A DNA stretch of 53,332 bases from Rhodobacteraceae bacterium UBA7436 (GTDB lineage Bacteria > Pseudomonadota > Alphaproteobacteria > Rhodobacterales > Rhodobacteraceae), in assembly GCA_002478745.1 (NCBI GenBank), contig DLQI01000097.1, positions 1 through 53,332 on the forward strand. Reading direction: 5' to 3'. Shown here one piece after another: positions 51,366-53,332 of the stretch. The position numbers and the translations under genes were made by a program. A model generated the notes under the pieces. The model ran no database searches. It was not told where the DNA came from and saw nothing but the letters and a program-made list of their open reading frames with translations. How positions within the stretch are numbered: position 1 is the stretch's first letter; the number at the start of each line of letters is the position of its first letter.

Positions 51366-51895
51366 TCAGAGCTTTCAAAGCGTTCATGAAACGGTTTCAG
51401 CGCGAAGAAGATGGTAACATGACCATCGAATTCGTGCTAGGCATCCCGATCGTCTTTATGATCTTTCTCTCGACCGTTGAGGTTGGTATTTACACCATGC
51501 GCCAAATGTTTTTGGACCGCGGTGTAGATTTGGCAGTGCGCAACCTGCGTTTGAATACGGGTCTAAATCTTGATCACGGCGCTTTGCGCAGCTTGGTTTG
51601 TAACTACTCAGGTTTCCTAGAGAATTGCGCAAGCGAACTAACGTTGTCGCTAAATTCTATCGACATTCGGACTTACAGTGGTCCAACGGGGCAACCAAGT
51701 GATTGCAACAATACCTACCCAGCGATTTCACCGTCGCGCAATTTCTCCCATGGTGGTGAACACCAGGTGATGTTGATCGTTGCGTGTTACGAATTCCGTC
51801 CGCTGTTTCCAACAACCGGTTTGGGATTTGCCATGAACGAAGACGGCCGATCAATGATGTACGGTTTCTCAGGTTTTGTTCAGGAGCCATCATGA
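51362..51895 (+). CDS. TadE-like pseudopilin
   Basis: A 177-residue protein with the TadE pattern: a basic start, then REEDGNMTIEFVLGIPIVFMIFLSTVEVG in part as the prepilin-like membrane helix (about 14-40), and a periplasmic region with two or more cysteine pairs. The Glu after the TI/TIE motif is the conserved Glu of Tad pseudopilins. It is coupled by ATGA overlaps to genes on both sides. Confidence 0.88.
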   Translation: MIRAFKAFMKRFQREEDGNMTIEFVLGIPIVFMIFLSTVEVGIYTMRQMFLDRGVDLAVRNLRLNTGLNLDHGALRSLVCNYSGFLENCASELTLSLNSIDIRTYSGPTGQPSDCNNTYPAISPSRNFSHGGEHQVMLIVACYEFRPLFPTTGLGFAMNEDGRSMMYGFSGFVQEPS

Positions 51896-52458
51896 TGTTT
51901 ATGTCAAAGCTGCGCAAAGCCGCATCGATCTTTCGTCGAGAAGAAGATGGAAGTGTCGCGATTGAAACTGTGATCTTGGTTCCAATCCTGTTTTGGATGT
52001 TCCTGACTTCGCTTGGAATTTTCCATGCTTACCGTCAGCATTCGATCAGCCAAAAAGCGGGTTACACAATTGGCGATATGATCTCGCGAGAGACCAACCC
52101 AATTGATCGTGAATACATGGAAGGTGCGCAGAAACTTCTTCAGTTTTTGACACTAGCCGATTTGAACGACACAACCATTCGGATCTCTTCAGTAAAATAC
52201 GATGAGGACCAAGATATCTATTTGAAAGAATGGTCCAAAGTTCAAGGTGGTAGTAAGGGCGAGTTGTCCGAAGATGAAGTTGCTGGCTTACACAGCCGAC
52301 TGCCCATCATGAAAGACAATGAGTTCATGATAATTGTCGAGACATGGGTCGATTATACGCCGATGTTCGACATCGGTCTCGAACAGCATGATGTCGTAAA
52401 CTTTGTCTTTACTCGCCCACGTTATGCGCCACGGGTATGCTGGGATGAATGCGATTAA
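51892..52458 (+). CDS. Second TadE/TadG-family pseudopilin
   Basis: A 188-residue protein starting with a short basic stretch and REEDGSVAIETVILVPILFWMF in part, the same motif as the preceding gene, followed by a periplasmic domain of about 140 residues that ends in a CWDECD pair of cysteines. The ATG at 51892 overlaps the previous stop. Its own stop overlaps the stop of the converging membrane-protein gene by four bases. Confidence 0.86.
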   Translation: MMFMSKLRKAASIFRREEDGSVAIETVILVPILFWMFLTSLGIFHAYRQHSISQKAGYTIGDMISRETNPIDREYMEGAQKLLQFLTLADLNDTTIRISSVKYDEDQDIYLKEWSKVQGGSKGELSEDEVAGLHSRLPIMKDNEFMIIVETWVDYTPMFDIGLEQHDVVNFVFTRPRYAPRVCWDECD

Positions 52459-52928
52459 AGATCGCGCTGTGCGAGTGTGACAGCAATGATTTCGGATACA
52501 AATTTTGTTTGTTGTCCCGGCGTCATACCACCAATCCCGATACGGCGTCCTGAACGCCACCAAAGCCCCGGACGCCAGCTGCGTGTGCCGGGGCTTTTAA
52601 GTCTTAGAAGAAATCCATTTGACGGTTTGAACGCGAAAAACCCGCGATCAATACTTTCGATATCATCAAGCGTGCAGATCAATTCGCCAGAGCTGTCGCG
52701 CAGTTCACTTGCCGTAAGCTCAATCACCGTTGCGGTTGCACGGCGCATTTTGTCTGCGATCCAAAGAGATGCCGATCCAGTGGCAAGCAAGAACACTTGG
52801 CCAAGGATTGCAGGTGGTTGTGTAAAGCTGACGTAGATCAACAGGAAACCCAGCAGGGCCAACGATGCAATTCCAAGAACACGACGTCCCATAGACGCCG
52901 ATATGGTTCCGATGACTTCGTCGCTCAT
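52455..52928 (-). CDS. Small membrane protein with a PH-like domain
   Basis: A 157-residue protein with two hydrophobic helices (about 13-60) and a soluble C-terminal part of PH-like alternation (VIELTASELRDSSGELI, DDIESIDRGFFAFKPS). Function unknown. I chose the ATG at 52928 (MSDEVIG); the longer frame to 53063 would run into the next gene and adds Cys-rich sequence that looks non-coding. Confidence 0.72.
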   Translation of the reverse strand: MSDEVIGTISASMGRRVLGIASLALLGFLLIYVSFTQPPAILGQVFLLATGSASLWIADKMRRATATVIELTASELRDSSGELICTLDDIESIDRGFFAFKPSNGFLLRLKSPGTRSWRPGLWWRSGRRIGIGGMTPGQQTKFVSEIIAVTLAQRDL

Positions 52929-53013
52929 TCTGCTCACTCCCAAGGTCCGTGCTGATCGCACTTGTTGCATGGACCTACTCTGAATGCAGGGGATGCAGCA
53001 AGGGTTGGAGACG

Positions 53014-53332
53014 TTAGCGTTTTGGTACGACCTCGTAACCGCGTTCCTCTGGTTCATCATCAATCAGTTCTGTTGGGAAGCCGGGTGCGGTGACAGATAG
53101 ACCTGTCGCCTCTTCCAATCGCTCAATCATACGGTCCGATTGTGCCCGTTCGCCGTAGCGTTTTTGCCCATCCGTCATCATTTCAATCATCAATGGTGAC
53201 AATTCAAGCGGGACATCGTTGCGGTCTGCGATGGCTTGAAACAAGCCGATATCTTTTTGGATTAAGTCCATTGTGAAATTCACATCACGGCTGCCTGACA
53301 GGATCAGTTGACTTTCAGTTTCATGTACAAAT
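53014..53332 (-). CDS. NAD(P)-dependent oxidoreductase, 3-hydroxyisobutyrate-dehydrogenase family (C-terminal part)
   Basis: The open frame runs off the right edge. The visible 105 residues include LILSGSRDVNFTMDLIQKD, which resembles the substrate-binding helical domain (NAD-binding 11) of beta-hydroxyacid dehydrogenases, with the conserved Lys in the QKD triplet that is the catalytic Lys in the family. The N-terminal Rossmann domain lies outside. Substrate unknown. Confidence 0.75.
   Translation of the reverse strand, partial: FVHETESQLILSGSRDVNFTMDLIQKDIGLFQAIADRNDVPLELSPLMIEMMTDGQKRYGERAQSDRMIERLEEATGLSVTAPGFPTELIDDEPEERGYEVVPKR

Overview
The window comes from a Roseobacter-group alphaproteobacterium (Rhodobacterales) with moderate GC, judged by eye at slightly above 50 percent. 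Support for this comes from gene content: a heterotetrameric sarcosine oxidase operon (soxBDAG), a uvrC-pgsA-moaD-moaE cluster, adjacent dnaG and rpoD, a ribE/ribB/ribH/nusB run near ribD-nrdR, a pyrB operon with two small membrane genes before a pyrC homologue, UPF0301, and many 4-nt ATGA overlaps. This is ordinary chromosomal backbone. No phage, insertion sequence, CRISPR array, rRNA or tRNA was seen.

Layout. 1-8.9 kb: threonylcarbamoyl-AMP synthase, YqgE, a lone DsbD N-terminal-domain protein, an RND efflux pump with its adaptor, MoaB and an unusual family-4-like uracil-DNA glycosylase. 9.0-12.8 kb: the pyrB operon, whose dihydroorotase homologue has lost its catalytic residues, followed by plsY. 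12.9-16.5 kb: gshA, a small membrane protein and rsmE, with ubiA divergent. 16.5-20.7 kb: a large OmpA-family protein carrying three repeats of about 124 residues, a TM/coiled-coil partner, and a divergent LysR/epimerase pair. 20.7-29.5 kb: moaED, pgsA, uvrC, a pteridine-reductase-like SDR, a 55-residue zinc-ribbon peptide, an S49 peptidase, an ABC-2 exporter, a CoxG-like protein and a DMT permease.

29.7-37.8 kb: quinone oxidoreductase, nusB, riboflavin genes (ribH, a RibBX-type ribB, ribE, ribD), nrdR, hppD with a head-to-head Lrp regulator, a DM13 protein and a broken capsule-export gene. 37.8-42.8 kb: YjbQ, rpoD and dnaG, with a dense cluster of GANTC (CcrM) sites in front of rpoD. 42.8-49.5 kb: the sox operon and a glutamate dehydrogenase, which together feed methylated-glycine and amino-acid carbon and nitrogen into central metabolism. 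49.5-52.5 kb: three Tad-type pseudopilin genes behind a long AT-rich leader that carries a perfect 9-bp inverted repeat. The window ends in a dehydrogenase cut by its right edge.

The best leads are not one new system. They are enzymes whose hallmark residues are gone (the PyrC homologue, the uracil-DNA glycosylase, the RibA half of RibBX), the repeat-built OmpA protein with its coiled-coil partner, and several unexplained palindromes and methylation-site clusters in promoters.
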